From contig CANAPP010000031.1 in NCBI GenBank assembly GCA_947363565.1, positions 1-34,938 of the forward strand: a stretch of DNA of 34,938 bases, given 5' to 3'. This DNA comes from an uncultured Lachnospiraceae bacterium. GTDB taxonomy: Bacteria > Bacillota > Clostridia > Lachnospirales > Lachnospiraceae. The notes below the pieces were generated by a model. That model ran no database searches and was not told the DNA's origin. It saw only the letters and a list, made by a program, of their open reading frames with translations. This document shows, piece after piece, positions 15,872 through 24,521 of this stretch (within the stretch, counting starts at the first letter, position 1; each line of letters opens with the position of its first letter). The position numbers were made by a program, and so were the translations under genes.

Positions 15872-18322
15872 ATGAGATTACAAAAGGTTAAGAAGGTTCT
15901 GGCGGCAGTTCTGGTGGGAAGTATGGTCAGTACACTGCCCGTCAGTGCCGCGGAGGAAAAAGCACTGCCCGGCACAGGCAGCCAGGAAAGCCTGAAAGCA
16001 GACGGAGCGCCCGGTGTGACAGAGCCGGAGGGAAGCAAAGAACTGTCCGGGGAGGCCGCGCCGGAGAATGATAACGGACGATACGGCAGCAAAGTGCCGG
16101 AGGGTGACAATGATCTGGCTGGCGAAGCTTTGGCGGGGAGTGGATCGTCGGAAGAGAGTGACGCTTTGGCGGATAGTGAAAGGGAGGAAAGTGAAGCGCT
16201 GTCTGAGGATGAGACGATTCTTAGCGGGGATGCTAAACCGGATGAGAGAACCCGGTCCATCCTTGACGAGTACAGCATGTGGCTTAGGCAGATGAGGGCG
16301 CAGGCAGTGGGAAGCTACAGTTCAGAGCTTGCGAAATTCCCTGCGTCTTATCAGACTTATCTCAAGCAGCTCCACGAAAAGCATCCTAACTGGATCTTCG
16401 TGGCAGTGAACCGGGATCTTGACTGGAATGATGTCGTGGCGGCGGAAAGTGTTTCCGGCTCTGCTAAAGGGACGAACCGGAGCCTTCTTCCAAAGACTTC
16501 GGACGGGCTTTTGCTCAGCAAGGCGAAGACCGATTACAATGCCGCCAAGGGCACATATATTGCCAAGGACGGTTCTGCGTGGGTTTCCGCGAGCAGGCCG
16601 GCGGTGGCGTATTATGCAGACCCAAGGAATTTCCTGACGGATAATTATATTTTTATGTTTGAGGCTTTGAACTACGATCCGGGTTACCACACCCTGCAGG
16701 GCGTGCGAAACGTCCTTAGCGGGACGGATCTTTACGGGGATAAGAAGATTACTTATATAAAGACGAACGGCAAGAAGACGACGCTTGATATGACTTACGA
16801 GGAGGCAATCTTTGCGGCAGGAGCAAAGAACAAGATAAGCCCGTTGTTCCTTGCGGCCAAGATCCGCCAGGAGACCGGCGCGAAGCTCTCTAATGGAAGC
16901 ATCAGCGGCAATTATTCCTACGGGGGCAAATCTTACAGAGGTTACTATAACTACTACAATATCGGGGCGTATTCGACGACTGGCTCGGCCATCGCAAACG
17001 GGCTTACCTTTGCCAAGGGAGGGGCGGATAAGCTAAAGAGCTACAAAAGACCGTGGACTTCTCCGGTGCTTGCCATCGACGGGGGTGCGGAGTATATCGT
17101 GAAATCCTACATTTCCAGAGGACAGAACACGGTGTATTTCCAGCGGTTCAACACTATCTCGTCCCCCTATTACCAGCATCAGTATATGCAGAATCTTACG
17201 GCGGCGGCATCGGAGGCGAAGTCAACCTATAATTCCTACAGCAAGATGGGGATTTTGAACGATGCTTTTGTTTTTTATCTTCCGGTGTATAAAAATATGC
17301 CGTCACCGTCCAGTAAGGTTGCGATCAAAAAATCAGTAAAGACAGGAAAGACGACAGCGTCTTCCGTGATGCGGAACGTCCCGTCAGCCTCAGGTTCTTC
17401 GGTCATGACCATTCCTGAGGGAAAGAAAGTTACAGTTTCCGGAGCGGAGTACACGCAGATGAGTGTTTCTGTCACAAGTCAGGAGAAGTATCCGTACTGG
17501 TTCAGGGTGACTTACGGCGGGAAGACAGGGTATATCCCTTCCAGATATATTAAGATGGATACGGACAGCACGCTGAAGGAAGGCGGGGAAAAGCAGCTCA
17601 GTGTGTCGGGAGCAGGCAGCGCAGAGAAAATCTACTATGAGTCGGGCAATCCGGCAGTTGCCACAGTGAGCAGCACCGGGAAGGTTACCGGCGTTAAGGC
17701 AGGAAAATGCGATATCTATGCATTTTCAGGCTCCGGAAAACGGATGGATGCCGTGGGCATTTCTGTGAGCGGGACGTCTGCCGGGCTTTCGAAACCGAAG
17801 CTTGTATCGGCAGCCAACAGCAAGTCCGGGATAACCGTAAAGTGGAAAAAGGTATCCGGAGCCAAGGGCTACTACGTGTACCGGAAGACATCGGGAGGAA
17901 GCTATAAAAAGCTGAAAAACCTCACTTCAGCCGAGACGGTGAAATATACGGACAAGACTGTCCAGGCGGGAAAATCCTACACCTATACCATTAAGGCATA
18001 TAAGGATGGCAGGACAAGCAGCCACGATAAGGCAGGGCTTACCGTCCGAAGGCTCACTACACCGGTTATGGTGTCCGCTTCCGGTACAGCATCCGGGATC
18101 AAGGTAAAATGGAAGAAGGTAAAAGGCGCGGCCGCATACGAGGTTCTCCGCAGGGAGAAGGGCGGAAAGTACAAAAAGATCGCGTCGGTAAAGAGCGGCA
18201 AATTAACTTATACAGATAAAACCGCGGAAAAAGGCAAAACCTATTCTTACACGGCAAGAGCCGTAAAGGGTGCGGATAAAAGCACCTGCTCAGATTCAGG
18301 AGTACAAGGAAAACGCAGATAA
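15872..18322 (+). CDS. Exported beta-N-acetylglucosaminidase with SH3, Big2-like and FN3 domains
   Basis: This secreted peptidoglycan hydrolase is predicted to cut after N-acetylglucosamine in glycan strands. Order: signal peptide (1-27, cut near VSA-AEE); acidic low-complexity linker (about 28-135); a leading region with LHEKHPNWIFVAVN (about 158-171); a glucosaminidase (GH73-like) domain (about 315-470) with Glu334 in AAKIRQETG as the likely acid; an SH3-like wall-binding domain (about 496-567); a Big2-like Ig domain (568-635); and two FN3 domains (about 640-726 and 729-816). The FN3 pair shares the WKKVxGAxxYxVxR pattern with wall enzymes at 30167 and 33025. GGGGAG precedes the ATG. The gene probably shares the promoter at 14765. 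Confidence 0.88.
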   Translation: MRLQKVKKVLAAVLVGSMVSTLPVSAAEEKALPGTGSQESLKADGAPGVTEPEGSKELSGEAAPENDNGRYGSKVPEGDNDLAGEALAGSGSSEESDALADSEREESEALSEDETILSGDAKPDERTRSILDEYSMWLRQMRAQAVGSYSSELAKFPASYQTYLKQLHEKHPNWIFVAVNRDLDWNDVVAAESVSGSAKGTNRSLLPKTSDGLLLSKAKTDYNAAKGTYIAKDGSAWVSASRPAVAYYADPRNFLTDNYIFMFEALNYDPGYHTLQGVRNVLSGTDLYGDKKITYIKTNGKKTTLDMTYEEAIFAAGAKNKISPLFLAAKIRQETGAKLSNGSISGNYSYGGKSYRGYYNYYNIGAYSTTGSAIANGLTFAKGGADKLKSYKRPWTSPVLAIDGGAEYIVKSYISRGQNTVYFQRFNTISSPYYQHQYMQNLTAAASEAKSTYNSYSKMGILNDAFVFYLPVYKNMPSPSSKVAIKKSVKTGKTTASSVMRNVPSASGSSVMTIPEGKKVTVSGAEYTQMSVSVTSQEKYPYWFRVTYGGKTGYIPSRYIKMDTDSTLKEGGEKQLSVSGAGSAEKIYYESGNPAVATVSSTGKVTGVKAGKCDIYAFSGSGKRMDAVGISVSGTSAGLSKPKLVSAANSKSGITVKWKKVSGAKGYYVYRKTSGGSYKKLKNLTSAETVKYTDKTVQAGKSYTYTIKAYKDGRTSSHDKAGLTVRRLTTPVMVSASGTASGIKVKWKKVKGAAAYEVLRREKGGKYKKIASVKSGKLTYTDKTAEKGKTYSYTARAVKGADKSTCSDSGVQGKRR

Positions 18323-18372
18323 ATGTCGGATTTTAAGGAAAATCAGCGGTAAAACAGATAGAAAATCGACAG

Positions 18373-18404
18373 TATCCCTCTTATTGCTTGAAATAAGGGG
18401 GATA
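18373..18404. promoter_or_regulatory. 13-bp inverted repeat overlapping the glycopolymer operon promoter
   Basis: The arms at 18373-18385 and 18392-18404 pair over 13 bp (one G-U) around a 6-base loop. The repeat covers the -35 box and most of the spacer of the promoter below. As RNA it could terminate the upstream glucosaminidase message, but the following sequence (TTCGTTTATAAT) is a poor U-tract. As DNA it looks like an operator. The two roles may coexist. Confidence 0.55.
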
Positions 18405-18416
18405 TTCGTTTATAAT
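18388..18416 (+). promoter_or_regulatory. Sigma-A promoter of the wall glycopolymer operon
   Basis: TTGAAA (18388-18393), a 17-bp spacer and a perfect TATAAT (18411-18416) form a strong promoter about 40 bases upstream of the sugar transferase gene. I see no other convincing promoter or terminator until after 30138, so one long transcript of ten genes is likely. Confidence 0.75.
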
Positions 18417-18454
18417 ATTGTAAGCTATAACTATAAGTATGTCCCGGAGGCGCT

Positions 18455-19855
18455 ATGAAAAAGCATCTGTATAAGTTTGAGACAACCATGTGGCTGTCGA
18501 TAAAATTTGTGTTCTATATCCTGTTAATGTACGCTTTCCTGCACATCATGGGAAAGGATAATATCGGTCTTACCAGACTGTCGCGAATGTTAGGTATCAC
18601 GGTATCTACATTTGCCGTGGTTGGGCTTTTGTTCCTGTCGGTTTACGGAAGATATGACGTGGGCAGGAGAAAGAGCAAGCCTATCATCTATTCCCTGGCG
18701 CTGGCAGTGGCGTGCACGGATATCATCACGTATATGCAGGTGATGATCATGAGGACCAACCAGCCGAATATCTACGGCTTCCGTTTTTTGAGCCTGGGGC
18801 TTCTTGGGATTGCATTTCTTGTACAGACTGGGATCATTATCTTTTTTGCCTATTTCGGGAACTGGCTTTTTTTCCTCATCCATGAGCCGGAGAAGTGCTG
18901 TGTCATCACGTCTTCCCAGAGGAGCCTGGATGAGATCGTGTTTGCCATGCAGCGGTTTAAAAAGCAGTATCAGGTCTCCTCGGTCCTTGATTACCGCAGC
19001 GACCGGCTGAAAAAGCAGATTAAGGCGGCGCAGACAGTGTTTGTCTACGACGTTCCGGTGGAGGCGCGCACGGATATCATGCGCCTGTGCTACCGTTATA
19101 AGGTCAATGTCTATTTTAATCCGGAGATTGAGGACATCATGGAGCTTGGCGCCAAGCAGTATGTCCTTGACGACGTCTACCTGTTCAACCGCAACGTAAA
19201 GTCGCTGACGATGGAGCAGCGCATCATCAAGCGTCTCATGGACATCAGTTTTTCCTTGGTGCTCGGCATCCTGTCCGCGCCCTTCTGGCTGTGCGCCATG
19301 GCCGCCGTCAAGCTTGAGGACGGCGGGCCGGTATTGTTTAAGCAGAAGCGGGCAACGATCCACGGCAAGCAGTTCGAGGTATATAAGCTTCGGACCATGA
19401 AGCCGAACAATGCCAACCATTCCGTCACCAAGGATGACGACCGGATCACAAAGGTAGGAAAGTTTCTCCGGCGGACGAGGATTGATGAGCTGCCCCAGCT
19501 CCTCAATGTGCTTAAGGGGGATATGACTTTCGTCGGGCCGCGCCCGGAGATGCTTAAGAACGTGGAGGAATACACGGAGGAACTGCCGGAGTTCAAGTAC
19601 CGGCTCAGGGTGAAGGCCGGGCTCACCGGCTATGCGCAGATTACCGGGAAGTATAATACGACGCCGAAGGACAAGCTTGTCATGGATATGATGTATATCG
19701 AGCAGTTCAGTATCCTCAAGGATATCCAGATCATTTTCCAGACGGTGATCGTGCTGTTAAAGAAAGACAGCACGGAGGCGTTTGACGGGAAGAATAAGCA
19801 TTGCCCGTATAAATTTGTAAAGTGGGATGAGAAGAATCATGATAACAAAAATTAA
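18455..19855 (+). CDS. Polyprenyl-phosphate glycosyl-1-phosphate transferase (WbaP/EpsL-type initiating enzyme)
   Basis: Such enzymes start polymer synthesis by moving a sugar-1-phosphate from a UDP-sugar to undecaprenyl phosphate at the membrane. The 466-aa protein has four or so N-terminal helices (about 12-145), a soluble middle domain, and the C-terminal bacterial sugar transferase domain (about 257-455). The latter shows KRLMDISFSL, the KLRTM motif, RRTRIDELPQLLNVLKGDMTFVGPRPE and GLTGYAQITGKY. It is the first gene of the operon, with CGGAGGCG just before the ATG. It probably takes the place that TagO and TagA hold in classical teichoic acid pathways. The sugar it uses is not readable from sequence. 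Confidence 0.92.
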   Translation: MKKHLYKFETTMWLSIKFVFYILLMYAFLHIMGKDNIGLTRLSRMLGITVSTFAVVGLLFLSVYGRYDVGRRKSKPIIYSLALAVACTDIITYMQVMIMRTNQPNIYGFRFLSLGLLGIAFLVQTGIIIFFAYFGNWLFFLIHEPEKCCVITSSQRSLDEIVFAMQRFKKQYQVSSVLDYRSDRLKKQIKAAQTVFVYDVPVEARTDIMRLCYRYKVNVYFNPEIEDIMELGAKQYVLDDVYLFNRNVKSLTMEQRIIKRLMDISFSLVLGILSAPFWLCAMAAVKLEDGGPVLFKQKRATIHGKQFEVYKLRTMKPNNANHSVTKDDDRITKVGKFLRRTRIDELPQLLNVLKGDMTFVGPRPEMLKNVEEYTEELPEFKYRLRVKAGLTGYAQITGKYNTTPKDKLVMDMMYIEQFSILKDIQIIFQTVIVLLKKDSTEAFDGKNKHCPYKFVKWDEKNHDNKN

Positions 19856-20984
19856 ACTTGCAGTGATAAAGACAGGGATTTTTGGGCTGAATGCAGTGTA
19901 TGCCGTATTCAAGCTTCTGCCTTCGCAGCGGAAGGTGACGATGTTGAGCCGCCAGGATAACACGCCTTCCGATGAGTTCCGCATGATCAAAAAAGGAATA
20001 AACCTGCGGGATAAAAGTGTGAAAGTCGTGTTTTTGTGCCATACTTTAGACGGAGGGGTTAATTCAAGCATCAAAGATAAGGTAAAGTACGGGTTCCATA
20101 TGTTTACTCAGATGTACCATATCGCTACTTCGCAGGTGGTCATCCTGGATACTTACTGTATGGTGGTCAGCATACTGGACCATAAAAAGGAGCTTAAGGT
20201 CATCCAGATGTGGCATTCCATGGGAACCATGAAAAAGTTCGGCTATACGGCGCTGGATACGAAGGAGGGCAGCAGAAGCGAGCTTGCCTATGCGATGAAG
20301 ATGCACAGGAATTATGACTATATTTTCGCCAGCGCAGACAGCTACAAAGATCACCTGGCCAAAGGCTTTAACTGCGATGAGAAGAAGATCCTGACGATGC
20401 CGCTGCCGAGGCTTGACCTTCTCCACAGCGAGAAGTATGCCCGGAAAGTGAAGGACAGGATCTACGAGGCATACCCGGCCCTTAAGGATAAGCCGGTCAT
20501 CCTCTACTGCCCGACCTTCCGCAAGGAGGAAGAGGAGTTTGTGCGGGCGCTTAAGGCGCTTACCCAGGCGGTGGACAAAGAAAAATATAATTTTGTGGTG
20601 AAGCTCCATCCGCTGTCGAAAGCCAGGGCGGACGGCCCGGCCCTTTACGCGGACGGCTTTTCAAGCTTCGAGATGCTGTTCGCCGCGGACTATGTGGTCA
20701 GCGACTATTCCTGTATCGTGTATGAGGCGGCAGTGCGGGGGATCCCCCTTTATTTCTACAATTTTGATATGGAGCTTTACACCGATGGGCGGGGGCTTGC
20801 ACTGGATTATGAGCGTGAGGTTCCAGGGCCAGTATCCGGGGATGCTAAAGCGATAATTGCGGCTATTGAATCAAAGGAGTATGATATGGAGGCGCTGAAA
20901 GCTTTTGCGGACAAATATGTATCTCCGGTCAGACACGCCACAAAAGATATCGTAGACTTTGTGTTTACCCTGATGAAGGAGTAA
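19839..20984 (+). CDS. CDP-glycerol glycerophosphotransferase family protein (TagB/TagF-like), copy A
   Basis: Family members transfer polyol phosphate from CDP-glycerol or a similar donor to a growing lipid-linked polymer. From ATG 19839 the protein is 381 aa, close to the short TagB form. Signature blocks are IQMWHSMGTMKKFGY, YCPTFRKEEEE, FVVKLHPLS and the donor-binding end SDYSCIVYEAAVRGIPLYFY. A short N-terminal hydrophobic or amphipathic segment could bind the membrane. The start overlaps the end of the sugar transferase gene. An alternative ATG at 19827 has no better ribosome site. As the shortest of three paralogues it may be the primase that adds the first unit. Confidence 0.9.
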   Translation: MITKIKLAVIKTGIFGLNAVYAVFKLLPSQRKVTMLSRQDNTPSDEFRMIKKGINLRDKSVKVVFLCHTLDGGVNSSIKDKVKYGFHMFTQMYHIATSQVVILDTYCMVVSILDHKKELKVIQMWHSMGTMKKFGYTALDTKEGSRSELAYAMKMHRNYDYIFASADSYKDHLAKGFNCDEKKILTMPLPRLDLLHSEKYARKVKDRIYEAYPALKDKPVILYCPTFRKEEEEFVRALKALTQAVDKEKYNFVVKLHPLSKARADGPALYADGFSSFEMLFAADYVVSDYSCIVYEAAVRGIPLYFYNFDMELYTDGRGLALDYEREVPGPVSGDAKAIIAAIESKEYDMEALKAFADKYVSPVRHATKDIVDFVFTLMKE

Positions 20985-21018
20985 GGATATAGAAGAATTA
21001 AGAATATGGAGGAGAACC

Positions 21019-22071
21019 ATGAACAGAGTATTTCGAGAGGACTTGGAAGCGATCATTGAGGAGGATATCCCCTGGGGGAAATTAAATGGGCGGACGGTGC
21101 TCATCACCGGGGCCAGCGGCATGATCGGCACGTATATGCTGAATGTGCTGACTATGCTTAACGAAAAGTACGGTTACGGGATACGTGTGCTTGCCATGTT
21201 AAGGAATGCATCGAAGCTTCCGGAGGAGATAAGGGGGCGGGACGATGTAGAGATCATATCCCATGACGTGACAGAGGCCATCGCACTTCCCGGGGATGTA
21301 CACTATGTGATCCATGCGGCCAGCCCGGCCAGTCCGCTGATCATGCAGGATAAGCCGGTGGAGACGATCGCGGCCAACACCCTTGGGACATATAACACGC
21401 TTAAGCTTGCGAAGGAGAAAGGGGCGGAAGGGTATCTGTTCATTTCTTCCAGGGAGATTTACGGCCAGCCCGAGGAAGGACAGGAATTTTTCTATGAGGA
21501 TACCTACGGGTTTGTGGATCAGCTCAATCCCCGTTCCTGCTATTCCGAAGGGAAGAAGGCAGCGGAGACGATGTGTGTCTGCTACCGCGAGGAGTATGGG
21601 CTGAATGCGAAGATCGCCAGGCTTGCCCATACCTATGGCCCGGGCATGTCCATTTATGACGGGCGGGTGCAGGCGGATTTCCTGAAAAATGTATTCCATA
21701 ATGAAGATATCGTGTTAAAGAGCGAAGGGACGGCAGTGCGTACCTACACCTACATCGCAGACGCGGTGTCGGGGCTTTACCGGATCTTATTAGGCTCTGA
21801 GGATATGGTGTACAATATCGGCAACGAGGACGGCAAGGTATCGATCCGCCAGCTTGCAGAGATTATGGTGGATATCTATCCGGAGCGAGAGCTTAAGCTT
21901 GTGTTTGACATCCCGGAGGGCGGCACGAAGGGAACAGCGCCTTATACTCTTGGGATATTGAGCAGCGAAAAGCTCCGGAAGATCGGGTGGAGCCCGAAGT
22001 ATCCGGTAAAGGAAGGCTTTAAGCGGACGTTAGAGTTTTTAGAGATAGAAGAGGAAGAAAGACATGAGTAA
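21019..22071 (+). CDS. Extended SDR (NAD-dependent epimerase/dehydratase), UDP-xylose-synthase-like
   Basis: This is a nucleotide-sugar-modifying or polyol-modifying dehydrogenase of the extended SDR superfamily. The NAD-binding motif is G31-x2-G34-x2-G37 (GASGMIG). The active-site segment is SSREIYGQP with Glu146, and the catalytic pair is Tyr175/Lys179 in NPRSCYSEGKKAAETMC. The order ASPASP, NTLGTYN, then PRSCYSEGK and YGPGMSIYDGRV follows the UDP-glucuronate decarboxylase (UXS) pattern closely, but the overall product is not proven. GGAGGAG precedes the ATG. The gene overlaps the TarI-like gene by 8 bases, which suggests the two act in one branch that makes an activated polyol or sugar. 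Confidence 0.87.
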   Translation: MNRVFREDLEAIIEEDIPWGKLNGRTVLITGASGMIGTYMLNVLTMLNEKYGYGIRVLAMLRNASKLPEEIRGRDDVEIISHDVTEAIALPGDVHYVIHAASPASPLIMQDKPVETIAANTLGTYNTLKLAKEKGAEGYLFISSREIYGQPEEGQEFFYEDTYGFVDQLNPRSCYSEGKKAAETMCVCYREEYGLNAKIARLAHTYGPGMSIYDGRVQADFLKNVFHNEDIVLKSEGTAVRTYTYIADAVSGLYRILLGSEDMVYNIGNEDGKVSIRQLAEIMVDIYPERELKLVFDIPEGGTKGTAPYTLGILSSEKLRKIGWSPKYPVKEGFKRTLEFLEIEEEERHE

Positions 22072-22825
22072 GAATGTTGCGATTATTTTTGCGGGAGGTG
22101 TCGGGGCGCGGATGGGTTCCGGGCTCCCGAAGCAGTTTATTGAGGTAAACGGGAAGCCGATCATTATCCATACGCTTGATATTTTTGAGGAGCACCCGGA
22201 TATTGACGAGATCTATGTATCCTGTAAGGAAGAGTATATCCGGAAGTTGTCGAAGCTGGTACAGCGCCACATGATCTCCAAAGTAGAAAGAATTGTGCCC
22301 GGCGGCGTCACCGGGCTTGATTCCATCTACAATGCCCTCCAGGCGGCGAGGGAGCACAATACGCCGGATGCGGTGGTGCTGATCCATGACGGGGTGCGTC
22401 CGTGTATCACAAAGGAGCTGATCGACGAGGACTTATCCTGCGTCAGGAAGAATGGGACGGCCATCACCTGCACGCCGCTTTACGAGACGCCGGTGATCTG
22501 CCGGGACGGGAAAAGTATCGATGAGATACCGTCCAGGGCTGACTTTTACACGGCACAGGCGCCCCAGTGTTTCAGGCTCGGGGATGTTTTGGAAGCCCAT
22601 GCCCTGATGCGGAAGGATAACCCGGGGTATGAGGGCATCGTGGATACCTGCTCCATGATGAAAAAGCTTGGGAAGGAAGTCACTTTAGTGGAAGGCCCAA
22701 GGGGCAATATCAAAGTTACGACACCGGAGGATCTTTATACGTTCCGTGCCATGATACAGTACAGGGAGACAGAGCAGATCTTCGGGTTCGGCACGAGAGA
22801 AGTACCAAGCAGGCTGAGAAAATAG
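22064..22825 (+). CDS. IspD/TarI-family cytidylyltransferase
   Basis: The enzyme activates a polyol or sugar phosphate with CTP. TarI makes CDP-ribitol for teichoic acids, and IspD acts in isoprenoid synthesis. The 253-aa protein shows the CTP-binding loop FAGGVGARMG with Lys23 of PKQF, the IHDGVRPCI acidic block and GNIKVTTPEDL near the C-terminus. The length and surroundings (TagD, TagF, TagGH) favour a TarI-like role over IspD. There is no zinc alcohol dehydrogenase TarJ beside it. The SDR that overlaps its start may supply its substrate instead. Haemophilus Acs1/Bcs1 is a precedent for a TarI domain paired with an SDR-type reductase. Confidence 0.85.
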   Translation: MSKNVAIIFAGGVGARMGSGLPKQFIEVNGKPIIIHTLDIFEEHPDIDEIYVSCKEEYIRKLSKLVQRHMISKVERIVPGGVTGLDSIYNALQAAREHNTPDAVVLIHDGVRPCITKELIDEDLSCVRKNGTAITCTPLYETPVICRDGKSIDEIPSRADFYTAQAPQCFRLGDVLEAHALMRKDNPGYEGIVDTCSMMKKLGKEVTLVEGPRGNIKVTTPEDLYTFRAMIQYRETEQIFGFGTREVPSRLRK

Positions 22826-22849
22826 CGCCGCTACAAGGAGGAAACTAAA

Positions 22850-23656
22850 GTGTTTACGAGTGCAAAGTATGTTCTGAGTGAAAATTACCAGAACTTTCAT
22901 CGAATTGTGTCGATTTCAAAGTATGAGCTGCTGGCGGATATGCGTGAGAGCAAGCTGGGCGTATTTTGGAATTTTGCGAATCCGGCCATCCAGGTGATGA
23001 CGTACTGGTTTGTGTTCGGGTATGTGTTTAACCGGAAAGACGTTGACGGAATCCCGTATCTGGTGTGGATGCTGGGAGGAATGGTCGTGTGGTTTTTTGT
23101 AAGCCCGTGTATTACTGACGGGTGTAATTCGGTTTACCGTAAGGTAAATGTTATCACGAAGATGAAATTCCCGGTCAGTATCCTGCCGATGACGGTAGTC
23201 TTAGAGAAGCTGTTTGACCACTGCTGTCTGTTTGTCATCATGGTGGTCATCTTTGCGCTGCAGGGATATTATCCGGATGTGTACTGGCTGGGACTGATCT
23301 ATTATCTGTTCTGCACGATCATCTTTGCGGTGTCCCTGTCGCTGACGACATCTGTACTTAATATGCTGGCCAGGGATACACGGAAGCTGATTTTGGCCTG
23401 CATGCGGCTGCTTCTCTATCTGACGCCGATTCTGTGGAACATCGAAAGGATTGGCGAGGGGAGGGTTTCAAAGATCATTATGTGCAATCCGATCTATTAT
23501 CTTGTGCAGGGGTACAGGGACTGCTTTTTCTACCACCGGGGGTTTGCGGCATATAGCTGGTCTATGCTGTGGTTCTGGGGAATTACGTTTGCGCTGTTCT
23601 TCTTCGGGAGCTACATGATGTATAAGTTTAAAACAAGATTTATCGATATGATATAA
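22850..23656 (+). CDS. tagG: Teichoic-acid-type ABC exporter permease (TagG-like)
   Basis: This is an ABC-2 family permease with about six membrane helices. It flips the completed lipid-linked polymer across the membrane together with the ATPase encoded next. The 268-aa protein starts with an amphipathic segment ending in LLADMRESKLGVFWNFANPAIQVMTYWFVFGYVF, the coupling-helix region typical of TagG/Wzm. The start is GTG 22850, 7 bases after AAGGAGGA. It is separated from tagH by only 11 bases. Confidence 0.92.
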   Translation: MFTSAKYVLSENYQNFHRIVSISKYELLADMRESKLGVFWNFANPAIQVMTYWFVFGYVFNRKDVDGIPYLVWMLGGMVVWFFVSPCITDGCNSVYRKVNVITKMKFPVSILPMTVVLEKLFDHCCLFVIMVVIFALQGYYPDVYWLGLIYYLFCTIIFAVSLSLTTSVLNMLARDTRKLILACMRLLLYLTPILWNIERIGEGRVSKIIMCNPIYYLVQGYRDCFFYHRGFAAYSWSMLWFWGITFALFFFGSYMMYKFKTRFIDMI

Positions 23657-23667
23657 GAGGAAATCAG

Positions 23668-24486
23668 ATGGAAAGAGAAACAGCAATTCAATTTAAAAAT
23701 GTATCAAAGATCTACAAGCTGAAGCGTAAGGACAAGGATGTGAAAAAGGATCAGAAGACCCAATATTTTTACGCCTTAAAAGACATATCCTTCGAGGTGA
23801 AAAAGGGGCAGGTCCTTGGTATCCTGGGGACCAACGGCTCCGGGAAATCCACGATGGCATTGGTTCTTTCGGGAATCGCCTCCCCGGATGAGGGGGAGAT
23901 CTTTGTCAACGGCGAGCAGGCTCTGGTGGCCATTAACACCGGGTTAAACAAGGAACTTACCGGCCTTGAGAATATCGAGCTTAAGGGTGCGCTTTTAGGG
24001 CTTACCAAGAAGAAGGTCAAAGAGATCACCGACGGGGTGATCGAGTTTGCCGAGATTGGGGATTTCCTTTACCAGCCGGTGAAGAAGTATTCAAGCGGTA
24101 TGAAATCGCGCCTGGGCTTTTCCATCAATCTTTGCCTGGATCCGGACATCCTCATCATCGACGAGGCGCTGTCTGTAGGTGACAAAGGCTTTGCCCAGAA
24201 ATGTCTGGGACGGATGAATGAGCTTAAGGAAGAGGGCAAGACGATCATCTTTATCTCCCATTCCCTTCCCCAGGTGCGTGAGTTCTGCGACACGGCAATG
24301 TGGCTTGAGGGCGGCAAGATGAAGGAGTACGGGGCGATCGAGGAAGTGTGCGATCACTACGCCGAGTATATCGAGTACTGCCATACGCTGACCAAGGCGG
24401 AGAAGAAGGCAGAGCGGGAGGAGAAGTTTAAAGAGAGGATAATCAAAAACCGGAAGGTCGGGCTGATCGACCGGCTGTTCGGGTAG
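23668..24486 (+). CDS. tagH: Teichoic-acid-type ABC exporter ATP-binding protein (TagH-like)
   Basis: This is the ATPase that powers polymer export through the TagG-like permease. Walker A GTNGSGKS is at 54-61, the signature YSSGMKSRLGFS begins near 141, Walker B IIDEALSVGD near 165, and the switch region IFISHS follows. The 272-aa length matches the short Wzt/TagH form. It lacks the long extracellular C-terminal domain of Bacillus TagH and the carbohydrate-binding domain of Wzt-type O-antigen exporters. The charged tail (about 240-272) is rich in Lys/Glu. It follows tagG by 11 bases. Confidence 0.92.
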   Translation: MERETAIQFKNVSKIYKLKRKDKDVKKDQKTQYFYALKDISFEVKKGQVLGILGTNGSGKSTMALVLSGIASPDEGEIFVNGEQALVAINTGLNKELTGLENIELKGALLGLTKKKVKEITDGVIEFAEIGDFLYQPVKKYSSGMKSRLGFSINLCLDPDILIIDEALSVGDKGFAQKCLGRMNELKEEGKTIIFISHSLPQVREFCDTAMWLEGGKMKEYGAIEEVCDHYAEYIEYCHTLTKAEKKAEREEKFKERIIKNRKVGLIDRLFG

Positions 24487-24521
24487 GAGAATAGTTTCAG
24501 ACAGAAAGAAGGTTGAGAAAG

